DNA from: Phyllostachys edulis
Lineage: Eukaryota > Streptophyta > Magnoliopsida > Poales > Poaceae
DNA length: 64,000 nucleotides
Direction of reading: 5' to 3'
NCBI GenBank assembly: GCA_036346405.1
Contig: CM070546.1
Coordinates: 108,258,826 to 108,322,825, forward strand
Positions 55,141 through 64,000 of the stretch are shown one piece after another (position 1 is the stretch's first letter; the number at the start of each line of letters is the position of its first letter). The translations under genes were made by a program, and so were the position numbers. The notes under the pieces were generated by a model. It saw only the letters and a list, made by a program, of their open reading frames with translations, did not search any database and was not told the origin of the DNA.

Positions 55141-55326
55141 TCCCCGAGCCCCGGCGGCGGCGGCGACTCTGGCTGGCGACCCCCCCACAAAAGCGCATGA
55201 CGGCGACTGTGTGCCCGCCGCAAGGTGTGGTGGCGTGACTAGTAGTGGCTGTCTTGAGGGACGACTTGAGGATGGCGTGACTCTGAATAGGATCTGAGGT
55301 GAGTTTAGGGATTAGGGTTAGGGTTA

Positions 55327-55339
55327 GGCTCTGATACCA
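55327..55339 (-). other. Primer binding site of the gag-only element
   Basis: GGCTCTGATACCA on plus is TGGTATCAGAGCC on minus, directly next to the right LTR. Just inside it the plus strand reads GGGATTAGGGTTAGGGTTAG (55307-55326), a telomere-like string of probable leader origin. Confidence 0.9.
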
Positions 55340-55483
55340 TATAAAATTTTGAGAATATTGTGTGTCCCTCTTGGGATCCCCACACTTTTTATTTATAGTG
55401 TCAAGTATTACAGTCCGACTTTAACACGACTTGGACTCTTATCTAAACTCTGGACTCTTTCCTAATCTCTAATATCTCCAACA
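55340..55483 (-). mobile_element. 5' LTR of the gag-only element
   Basis: It matches 38727-38851 but is about 19 bases longer, through a short internal duplication around GGACTCTT (55431-55460). Its terminal CA has become TA. Confidence 0.85.
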
Positions 55484-55488
55484 ACTAA

Positions 55489-56083
55489 CATGACTCCACT
55501 GTTTGCTATAAGTTTTAGAGTCTTAAGACCAGTATCTAGGAGCTGATTGAGGAGTCTTTAACATATTCCGATGGTCTCATGGATCAAGGGCCCGAATGGG
55601 AATTCAAGGGGGGAAAAAGTTAGCATCTGCTAATAGTCTAGTTCTAATTTCGAACTTCAGAGCACCATTCATCAAAATGAGCTCTTTTCCTATTGTCTTC
55701 TATGACATTAACCTGTAGTTTCGATTTCTATTGAATATTTGTCAACTTGTGCACATTTCACTGGATCAGACATTTCAAACCTTTCACTGTCTGGCAAAGG
55801 CAAGGCACAAAGTTACTAATGTAGCTTCAGTATTTCTGGGACAAGAAGTTGTGCATACAGATCAACATACAGTTTGCTATTATACATCACATTATTGGGT
55901 CTTTCCAAATTGGTGAGACCTCTGAAGTGAGTTCATGGCACGGCAGGAATCCAATATATGTCCAGAATCATACAGAATGACCAGCATCTAAGGTCAGGAG
56001 ATTGGGAAAAATATGAAGAATTGTGATTTACAGGTTCCTGCCAGTGCCAGTGAAATGTACTGCAGTACTGAATAGCACGGTCT
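55489..56083. other. Region between the nested insertions and the PPR gene
   Basis: A/T-rich, with no recognised coding. It holds the 3' end of the minus-strand PPR transcript and, at the left, the resumed flank of the LEA_2-type gene. Confidence 0.5.
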
Positions 56084-59000
56084 CTAATTGAGGAACACCA
56101 TCTTGAATGAGCTGATGCTCTGACTGTACAATCCACCCTGCTTCTGCCATTGCTTCCTGCAAAACCCTGAGGATCTCAGTCGAAGCTGACACGACCACCG
56201 GAGCGACGGCGACGACACCTCCCTGACAGCCTGCAAACTCTTGGATGCAAACTCTCCAGCCTTCAGAGTCTTGCCTGAAACAAGACCACTGCTACCTAGC
56301 GCGCTTGTCACCTGGAGAAAACTGGAATGTGATGGATCACTCTTCGCCTGTCCATTGCTTCTTTCGAATCTTTGCAGCTTGTCATCATCATCTGAATGAT
56401 CGGACTTGTTCACATGCCGATGATCATCGGAGGAAGAACCGAGTGCTCGGTTGGCATTCTCAACCAGGCCAACAGCCTTCCACGCGTCAGCAATGAGGTA
56501 GTAGGTGCTTTGCTTCGGCCTGACGCCGGCCTCCTGCATCATCTGAAGGACCTCCTCGGCCTTCCATGGCTGCTTCTGCTCGCTGTAACCCCAGATGAGC
56601 GTCTCGAACGTCCTGAGGTTGGGACGCACGCCGGCTTCGCGCATCTTCCCGTAGACTCTCATGGCGTTCTGGATGTCGGCGACACTGCACCACCCGCTGA
56701 TGACGGTTGTGAAGGTGACGACGTTGGGGCGGACGCCGAGCTGGCCCATCTGCAGCAGGAGTTCCTCCGCCTTCTCCGGCTGCTGGGCGCGGACGTAGCC
56801 TTTGGCGAGGATGCTGTACACCTGAGGGTCCGGCTCGATCCCCGCCTCGATCATCTTGTCGAACACCTTCATGCATTTCGCCATGTGCCCCAGCGAGCTG
56901 AACGCGTTGAGCTGGTGGCTGTAGGTGACGATGTCCATCTTGATGCCAAACTGCTCCATCAGCCCAAGAACCTGCATTGTTCTTGAATCTTGATCTTGCG
57001 TCGCATGTACATGAGACAGAAAAGGAATTGAGTTTGAGTTTGTGAGGTCACATCGTCGACCGCGGGCATGTCGTTGGCGTCGAGGAATCCCTTGAGCAGC
57101 GTGTTGAAGACGATGACGTTGGGGAGGACCCCGGCGTCCTTCATCTGGCGGACGCACCGGAGCGCCTCCCCTAGCCTGCCCTCCCTGCAGTAGCCGCCGA
57201 CGATGATGCCCCACGTGCGCTCGCTGGTGCGCAGCTTGGCCCGCACCATCTCCGCGATGAGGTCCTCCGCCCTCCACGTCTCGTCGTTCTTGGCGTAGGC
57301 GCTAGCGATGGTGTTGTACGTGACGATGTCGGGCTCGACGCCGCACGCCCGCATCCTCCCCACCAGGCCCCACGCCTCCTCCAGGTTCCTCTGGTCGCAC
57401 CACGCCTTGACGAGGATGTTGTACGTCGTCAGATTCGGCCTGACCGATTCATCAGCGCCCATCATGTCGAAGATGCGCTGCGACTCCTCGGGCTTGCCGG
57501 CGATGCCGTACCCTTTGATCAGCGTGTTGAAGGTGCTGATGGTCGGGTGGCAGCCGGAGTGCCTCATCTTCAAGAAGGTGTTGGTCGCCTCGCCCATCCG
57601 CTTCGCCTCGACGAAGGCGTTGATCAGGGCGTTGAAGAAGATGGAGTCCGGCCTCAGCCCGGCGTCCTCAACTTGGGAGAGCAGAGAAGGGATCGAGTCG
57701 AACATCCTCTGGTTCGTCATGGCGGTCAGGAGGGTGGTATACGTCACCAGCGAAGGCCTGTGACCGTCGTCCACCAGGTGCCTGAACACGGAGTGTGCCT
57801 GGTAGGGCTTCTTCGCGTCGATCAGGGCTCGCATTTGCCTCGTCCGGCTGATGACTGCCTGGCAAGTGTGCCCTTTCGCGCATGTTGTGCAGAGCTGCTG
57901 CTGCTGTATCTGGCCGTTTGATGGCTGTAGGGCGCCATTGTTTCCTTCGTGCTTTTCCTGAAACAGAAGAAACTTATACTTGTTTGAGATCACTAGGAAG
58001 AAAACGGTCACAAAAATCACAGGAAAAAAATCGATTGGTTTCCTTTTTAAAAGGGCTGATCGTTTTGTCTGTATTTATGCTCCAAGATGAAATCTTGCGG
58101 CAAATCGCTGGTATCCATCATTAGGCCAACAGGTATCCTCGAAAAGGTGCGTTCTAGAGATTTAGTACAGAGCATAAGCAATGTCTTGATACAATCAGCA
58201 ACCAGAGCAACGTCTTGCTAAGGTCTTATGATATTAACTAACATGCATCCATTTCATTTACTTCAGTAGTATCTTCAGTGTCTTGGATTAGCAAATGGTA
58301 TTGTTGCATATATTAGCAATGTGAAGGCAAGAACAGTGCTGAATGAAATCTGTGATCATAACCTGTCACTCTATATGCATTCCGGTGCTTACTTTGAAAG
58401 GTGATCCATTCAACCCTTCTCCATTGATTCTTATCTTGCCTGTATTCTTCACAGTGGATGTCAATGTCAGCTGCACACCGTTCTCTACCATGGTACTATG
58501 CTTCTATAAGCCAGGTCCTCAACCTGGTCCACAATGTCAGGATTCAGAAGTAACAATTCGAAAGACAAAGGTGCTGAGGAACACGGTTTGAACAATTTTT
58601 CCAACATACTGCGGTTAGTAAAAGAGAACCCAAGTACACAACTTAGTCTATACTCAATGTTGCTATACTTGTTTTTTGCTTTGTCAAAAAAAATTTGCAT
58701 TGCCAGGCTCATGTCATTTATTTGCATAAGCACTGCTAAGAGCTGACCTTTCTCTGATCCCTTCCCCAGTTGGAACCTAGCCAAGGACTCACTCGATGCT
58801 TACCACAACATCCCAACAATACAACAATGTTATCCTATACAGGGACATGAGAACCACACTGCATGTTTAGGCTTCAGGGAATATATGTTAGATTAACAAA
58901 TTCAAGGACCTAAGTAGTTGAGAGACACTTAAACTACTCGAATAATACCCGAAAGAAAAATAAAATATGCAAAAGAAGAACAGAACGGGACTACTTTAGT

Positions 59001-59608
59001 TTAATTCAGGAATCCTTCTAAAAAACGAAATCAATTAATGAGGCGAGGCATCTGCACCAAAACATAAGCTCCTTATCCTAAACTCCAAGATAACTAGATC
59101 AAGGCTGGAAATGCCACTTCCAAATGACAGAAAAAAAAAGAGAAACCTATTTCTAGCCTTTGAGGCTTCATTTGCCCTTGTCGGAGTAGTATCACAAAAG
59201 TAACTAACTAAGCACACCTCATTATAGATTATACAAGCAGTTTTTTTTTAGAAAAAAAATCACCAAGTTGCTGAGCTGCAGTACAGAAGGAAGGAAGTGC
59301 CACTGCCAACTGACATGCAACCAGCTGGAACCACTGTCGTGCACGCTAAATAGAAGACAAAAGAAATCGAAGCCTTCAGGCTGCACTCAACCACTGAACT
59401 AGTGAACTCTACACTCGGATCCTAGCATCACCGTCAACCCCAACAGCAGAAACCGAAGAAAACAAACACAAATGGCATCAGAAACAAACACCCAGCTCAC
59501 TAGTCCACAGCTCAAGAAACAGAAATTAGCATCACAATTCGCGGCAGAGGAAGGCAAGCTACGTACGTGCGTCACGTCGTTCGTCGCAGCAGACGAGGAA
59601 GCAAGCAT
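56084..59608 (-). CDS. P-class pentatricopeptide repeat protein (At5g21222/At5g25630-like)
   Basis: Three exons, all phase 0. Exon 1 (59608-59567) encodes MLASSSAATNDVTH before GTACGT. Exon 2 (57957-57052) starts EKHEGNNGALQPS after TGTTTCAG and ends at AVDD|GTGACC. Exon 3 (56971-56084) starts VLGLMEQFGIKM after ATGCAG. The product is about 611 residues, close to its Arabidopsis relatives. An N-terminal CTTCAKGHTC patch is followed by about twelve 35-residue PPR motifs, for example SLVTYTTLLTAMTNQ, DSIFFNALINAFVEA and NVVTFTTVISGWCSV; the C-terminal tail is acidic and Ser-rich (KSDHSDDDDK). PPR proteins of this class bind RNA, usually in organelles, but I see no clear targeting peptide. Exons 2 and 3 and the 80-base intron are firm. 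Exon 1 is inferred from splice and phase fit, across a 1.6 kb intron. Confidence 0.85.
57958..59566 (-). other. Inferred first intron of the PPR gene
   Basis: 1609 bases, A/T-rich, from GTACGTAGC to TTCTGTTTCAG on minus. No coding homology was seen; the frame 58784-58485 has no recognisable motif. Confidence 0.5.
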
Positions 59609-60010
59609 TCATGGCCTAGAGGCTACTGGCTCCCCATCGCGCGTGCCGTGCCGTGCCGTGCCGTGGCCAGTGTGGCTGGAGGAGGAGAAAGAGACCAACG
59701 AAGCGAGCGAGCGAGCTGCCGTGGAGAAACGAGAGGCGCAGAAAGCGTGGGGCGTTCGCCTTTTTCTTCTCTACGAGGCCGGCGGGGTTTGAGATGGCGC
59801 TTTATCCGCAGCGGAGGGGGGAAATCGGGGGAAACGAATGGCAGGGCGCGCGCCGCTGACAGCTTGGCGGCCCGATGCCGAGCCAATTTCTCAAGGCTCC
59901 GCGTGTGGCCGCGTCGTGCCGTTTGCCCAGGGTCCAGGGACCGTCCGATCCAGTGAGGGCCGGTCGCGGCCGATGGATCGACAGAAGAGCCAGGCGCAGG
60001 ATGAATACGT
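59609..60010 (-). promoter_or_regulatory. GC-rich promoter and 5' leader of the PPR gene
   Basis: CpG-rich sequence upstream of the inferred start. On minus it reads GCGGATAAAGCGCC near 59800 (TATA-like), then a leader with a very short upstream frame ATGGGGAGCCAGTAG (59640-59626, MGSQ-stop). The start follows in CATGAATGC, where a second ATG overlaps one base earlier in another frame. GCCGTGCCGTGCCGT on plus (59645-59660) is a small repeat. Confidence 0.5.
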
Positions 60011-60945
60011 GGGGCTGTTTGGTATGGCCGTTCCTTTTTCTGAAAAGCAGCTTTGGGTTGAGATAAATGGCTGAATGACTAAACTAAAAATATTTGATAT
60101 TTGACGGTCTGACTTTTAGATAGACTAGTTGGAACTTCTGAGTCAGGGAATGTCTGAAATACCCCTGAGACAAATGATGGCTTGTTTGATGCCATTTAAC
60201 AACAATTGACAACAGCTAACGATATTTAACGACAATTTGCATACAAGTAAATCTTAACGACGATTAACACAACTGACGGTAATTAATGACATTTAACGAC
60301 AAGTTGCACACAAGTAAATCTTAACGATAACTAACGCAATTGATGGCAATTAATGATTATATAAATAATTCATTATATCATAAAAAGGAAAATTAACTAT
60401 ATCAGAAAAAAAGAAAAAGAAATGGCGGTGCCGAGGGAGGGAGGAGGGACGGCGGCGCCTACACGGGAGGAGGAGGCAGGAGGGGCAATGGTGGCGACAC
60501 GGGAGGAGGAGGGAGGAGGCGCAGGTGGGGCGATGACACCGACGCCAGAAGAGGAGGGAGGAGGCGCGGGAGGAGGTGGGAGGAGGCGCGATTGCATGGG
60601 AGGAGGAGTGGAGGAGGCGTGGGTGTGCGGGAGGAGCAGCGGAGGCGCGGGTGGGCGGCCGATGGCTAGGGTTAGGGTTCAAGCGGACGAAGGCCAGTGG
60701 GGAGGGGTTTTTGTTGAGTGAGAGTGGCGGGTAAATACAACTTAACTCTAGGGGAAATCTCGTAAGTCAGTCCCGCTGAAACCATGAAAAGCTACCCCTG
60801 AGTGGATTTCGGCTTTTGGCTTTCGGTTTCCCCACATTATAAACGGCTTTCGGCTTTTCTAAAAGCTGCTTGAGAAATCCGTCCGTTTGGGAAGGCTTCC
60901 GACTTTTCGAGCGAAAAGCCAGAGCTGAAGCCATGTCAAACAGCC
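60011..60945. mobile_element. TIR-bounded MITE-like or non-autonomous DNA transposon
   Basis: The left end GGCTGTTTGGTATGGC (60013) pairs with the reverse complement of the right end, GGCTGTTTGACATGGC (60945). Similarity continues inward with CTGAAAAGCAGCTTT-like strings. The inside holds a 67-base tandem repeat and a purine-rich, gene-like GC block (60421-60720, ending GCTAGGGTTAGGGTTC) that may be captured DNA. The 99-codon frame in that block is low complexity (GGGAGG repeats). I could not define a target duplication, so the superfamily is open. Confidence 0.55.
60225..60358 (+). repeat. 67-bp tandem repeat, two copies
   Basis: TTTAACGACAATTTGC starts at 60225 and TTTAACGACAAGTTGC at 60292. 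Both run through ACAAGTAAATCTTAACGA and GGCAATTAATGA or GGTAATTAATGA. It is inside the TIR-bounded element. Confidence 0.85.
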
Positions 60946-61090
60946 AGCCTCGTCTGGTGCAAAAGCCGAAAAACACGTGAGGAAACCATAATAACATCGT
61001 CAGATGAGGCCATTAGTTTGTGTGTTGGAAATTTTGTCGCGGTTGCGAACGAGGACCAGTGGCGAACTTTGTGGAGATTCAGTGGTTGTA

Positions 61091-61343
61091 GGGCTTGTTT
61101 GGATGATAGCCAATAGAAACCTTACCAAATTTTGGTGTTACTAAAACTCAGGCATTACCAAAAAATTTGGTAAAACTGGAGTGTTTGGATTGGAGCCAAA
61201 ATAGATTGGCAAACTTTGGTAATGTTCTTCCCTGTTGTTTGGTTTGGAGCCAAATAGATCTGCCAAACTTGGGTAAAGTTATTGTCTATTGTTTGGATTG
61301 GAACCAAGATAGAATCTGCTAACTCTACCGATCAAGAGGTGAG
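61091..61343 (+). repeat. GGCTTGTTTGGAT start with 54-bp tandem repeats
   Basis: After GGGCTTGTTTGGATGATAGC at 61092, TGTTTGGATTGGAGCCAAAA and its variants start at 61182, 61236 and 61290, an exact 54-base spacing with each copy diverged. The opening string looks like a PIF/Harbinger- or hAT-type transposon end. No partner end was found in the window. Confidence 0.6.
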
Positions 61344-62800
61344 GTTACCTCCTCTCACATAATCATGCATACCTTTTGTCGGGTTTGTGTACATTCGTGT
61401 GTTCTGAAAATGACTACTTGGTGTCTTTGGTAGCCGATGTAAGGCTTAATGTATAGGCGTATGGAGATTTGAGCGGTGAAGCGATTATCTGAGACAAGTA
61501 ATTGAATTGAGGATCTGCGTTAGATTTATAGTACCAAATCCCAAGTTGGAATTATTACATCATAAATCAAGCATTCGAAATGTTTTCTTCCTTTTACCCC
61601 CAGAATGTACACGCACAAGGTAAATCAGGTAAGAAAACAAGTATCACAAGTTCATAATGAAACAGCAAGAGTTACACCTGACAACTGAGGAGTAATACAT
61701 GAATAAGCCATGCCACTGGCCTGGCGCATGTTCACTTTTGCACCCTTGCAATGAACCTTTCTTTGGCATGGCAGCTAGCCTAGTATACATTCGTGCCATA
61801 GATTGATAACCTCTGATATCGCCTGAGCGCAGGAGATTGCCTATAGTCAAACAAGAAGAGAGTCAGAAACTAATACGGGATTTTAAACATGACAATGGGC
61901 CTCTTTCAAATAACCCAATTGAATCAATATTATGAGTCTATGACCAGATACTTAAAGCAGTATACGGTTAAACAGAAATTGATTTGCAAAATCTAAACAC
62001 TATGTTTTGTCCGTCAAGGGTTCTACAAGTAGATTCATCACTTCTCATGTATACACTTTCATTTTGGCACATGATCGAATTCACAGTGAAGAACCGAATA
62101 GTATAGGTGACACCGAACTGCACACCTTAACTCATGCTACTACAAAACTACAAATGCTAATGATTAAATCATGTTAAAGGCAATCATCAATATATTCAAT
62201 CACAATTCGATAATACAGACGGTGCACTTGGCATACAATTCACACAGAAAGTAAATTAACATTTTTAGGTGAAATTTTCAGTTAAAAGCAGTTCAAAAGA
62301 ATATACTACATATTTTACAAAGTCACAGTCACTAAGAGGTTTTAACCGGCTTTCACTTAAGGTTCTAACACAAGTTTTATTGGGTGGGACCTACAAGCCA
62401 TAAGCACAGTAGTGAAATCACTTAACCGCTAAAGGTTTAGGTTAAACCTTCACACGCCGACGGTTGGACGGAGCTCCCGCGCCGTGCAAGCGATCCGGCA
62501 TAGTGGTGGCCCTCCGGGCTCGGGATTGGCTTCACTAGCTGCAAGATGACCTTACGAATTTGATGACGGGGACAAGGAGTCCAGAATTGTGACAGCGAGC
62601 TCCCGTGGTCGAGGCGAGCCAAAAAGCGATGAGCGGGAGAGGCGCTCTGATGGTTGAGGTGCTTAGGGAATGCGTGCAACGGGATCCTCGTGTCGCCTAG
62701 AACGCGACGCACCAGTTGATGTCGTCATTGAGGCTCGGAGGGGCTTGAATGGTTGACAGTGGCGCTTCACCATTGTCGGAGAAGAATGAGTCGTGTTCCC
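61344..62800. other. Unassigned A/T-rich stretch
   Basis: No recognised protein in either strand. The minus frames 61850-61644 and 62712-62437 lack known motifs. The latter lies just downstream of the transposase-derived fragment and may be part of its transcript. Confidence 0.35.
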
Positions 62801-63223
62801 TCAAAGAAGCATCAAGGAAAATCCTACAGAAGAGTTTGTATGATGTTGTCCAACCATCTTAAGAAACATTGCAACTTGCTCCTCTACTGAAACATGAAAT
62901 GTGGCAGCTAGTAGTCCATTGTCTCTAAGGCGAGCACATAGCTTGTAGAACACAGCTCGACACATCCTCAATTGATGAATACATGTCCTATCTAAGGTGT
63001 CGATCAACCTAATTAGTTCATTGGTCCTCCAAACATCCCTATTGACTAGTGGCCCATACTTCGCTCCTTTGCCTCTATGCCTCCTACCATCCTTGTCCCG
63101 CCACCAAAAAACCAACATAAGAACAAGAACCACTAGTGCCTTCTGCCTCCACATGCAGTAATAAAGGTATTGTTGTCCATCTGTATGTGGTATATGGATG
63201 ACATGCATTAGTTGAACTGACAA
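62801..63223 (-). pseudogene. PIF/Harbinger-derived fragment, N-terminal (DUF8040-like) part
   Basis: The 140-codon minus frame contains the conserved block that precedes the nuclease domain in plant PIF/Harbinger transposases and ALP1/HARBI1-like proteins: IDTLDRTCIHQLRMCRAVFY, KLCARLRDNGLLAATFHVSV and EEQVAMFLKMVGQ, ending HHTNSSVGF. After that the frame diverges (SLMLL-stop), and no DDE nuclease motif is seen down to 62437. The N-terminus (MSVQLMHVIHIPH) includes hydrophobic residues and may be partly intronic. This is a truncated transposase relic or a domesticated fragment. Confidence 0.65.
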
Positions 63224-64000
63224 GGAAGAAAAAAATGCAAAGCGACGACATGAGGGTAAATGACATTACAACAATCGGCAAAGACATAATCAACATCAAG
63301 TTGGTGTATACCGCCGAATGAACATGCTTACAAAGCTAATGCTCCAAATCAGACGACAAGAAGAACAATCTAATTGATCACATGCTCAATCAATAACATT
63401 ACAAGCTAGGAAACCAAAGAAAGAGTATCACGGGAGTGGACCAATGGTGGACTTACCTGATGTACCAGACGTGCTGAAATCCGCCGAGAAATCCGAAATC
63501 CTGAACCAATTCCACCCAAGCAGGGGCGTCGATGACCAGGGGACGTCTGTCGATACAGCGGGAGAGGAGAAGTAGGGAGGTACAACTCCAGGAAGATCAT
63601 GCAACAAGACCATAATTAATATGAGAGACAGAACAATCAACAAAGAAATTAGTCGACAGATACAAGTCGAATGGAAGGGATGAAATGAACTAACCTCAAG
63701 TGCCGAAATCAACCGAGAAAACGCACAAATCAACAACCGATTTCGCCCAAATCCATAGACTAATCCCAAACCCCCCTACTGATTTCCCCCCCAAATCCAC
63801 CCAGAAATCATCGATCCCTACCTGATTCCACACAAATCTCAACCCCAGATCCACAGGAGTTGTGCCCGAGCCAGGGGAGGAGGCGAACGGAGGTGCGGCT
63901 ATGGAGAGAAGGGGAGAGGAGGAGCAAGCGAGCTGGGAGGAGAGGACGAGCACACGAGCTGCGAGGGACGGGGAGAAGACGCCGGAGCTGCGCGCTGTGA
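63224..64000 (-). other. Upstream region of the Harbinger-derived fragment
   Basis: No domain recognised. On minus, 63960-63560 is C-rich then T-rich with repeated GATTTxGGxGGxxTTTCGG-like phrases (63720-63850), in keeping with a leader or first exon of the same transcript. It runs to the window edge. Confidence 0.3.

Larger units (their letters stand above)
38727..55483 (-). mobile_element. Short gag-only LTR element (minus), split by Copia element 2
   Basis: Terminal direct repeats lie at 38727-38851 (125 bases) and 55340-55483 (144 bases), sharing AATATTGTGTG, CTAACACGACTTG-type and CTAATATCTCCAACA strings. Target duplication ACTAA is perfect (38722-38726, 55484-55488). A primer binding site (TGGTATCAGAGCC on minus) abuts the right LTR. 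Without the 14.4 kb insert it is about 2.35 kb, far too short for pol. The minus-strand LTR has a TATA-like CTATAAATAAA (complement around 55383-55400). Its coding is gag-like with an unusual second zinc finger. Confidence 0.85.

Noticed and set aside
55300..55326. Interstitial telomere-like TTAGGG repeats
   Set aside because: Only about three or four short units, adjacent to a primer binding site. Better explained as an AACCCTAA-type leader motif of the retroelement.
56245..56986. Plus-strand frames of up to 196 codons opposite the PPR gene
   Set aside because: Shadows of the minus-strand PPR exons; no family match.
60421..60721. 99-codon Gly/Glu-rich frame
   Set aside because: Simple GGAGG-repeat translation within the TIR-bounded element.

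Overview
The window is nuclear DNA of a flowering plant, almost certainly a grass (Poaceae). The evidence is GC-rich monocot-style first exons, long gypsy LTRs, SIRE/Maximus-like Copia elements and plant gene families with small introns. No tRNA, rRNA, CRISPR or bacterial-type operon was seen. Most of the 64 kb is nested retrotransposon sequence around three host loci and one DNA-transposon-derived fragment.

Layout. 1-5761: a gypsy-type element with a partial 5' LTR, a frameshifted gag remnant, no pol, and a 3.7 kb 3' LTR carrying a 60-bp tandem repeat. 5762-6625: unassigned, perhaps the remains of a minus-strand transcript. 6626-14674: a second pol-less gypsy element with LTRs of very unequal length; its left LTR is itself preceded by another element's 3' end. 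14675-19140: an HPR2/HPPR-type hydroxy(phenyl)pyruvate reductase gene with one first exon and two tandem, equally long, phase-compatible terminal exons. 20198-25491: a 5.3 kb probable solo gypsy LTR (minus). 26608-29168: a truncated gypsy LTR (minus). 29211-32170: a tandem TRIM-like small LTR array containing a 2.1 kb solo Copia LTR with a perfect GGGAC target duplication.

32560-38533: a LEA_2-type membrane protein gene (At5g42860/At1g45688-like). It is broken by a Copia element in exon 1 (32773-37493) and by a small indel in its last exon. Just downstream lies a three-level nest. A short minus-strand gag-only LTR element (38727-55483, duplication ACTAA) holds a degenerate Copia element (39602-54007, duplication CATAT). 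That in turn holds a solo gypsy LTR (42264-45734). The gag-only element encodes a CCHC knuckle followed by what looks like a captured RanBP2-type zinc finger and an RGG-rich tail.

56084-59608 (minus): a P-class PPR gene of the At5g21222/At5g25630 type, which I resolve into three exons including a 14-codon first exon. 60011-60945: a TIR-bounded MITE-like element. 62801-63223 (minus): a PIF/Harbinger-derived fragment with only the N-terminal (DUF8040-like) part.

The candidates I consider most interesting are the duplicated terminal exons of the reductase, the gag-RanBP2 finger fusion, and a palindromic motif (CTATTCGAATAG) kept in otherwise diverged gypsy LTRs. All family assignments come from reading motifs; no database search was run.
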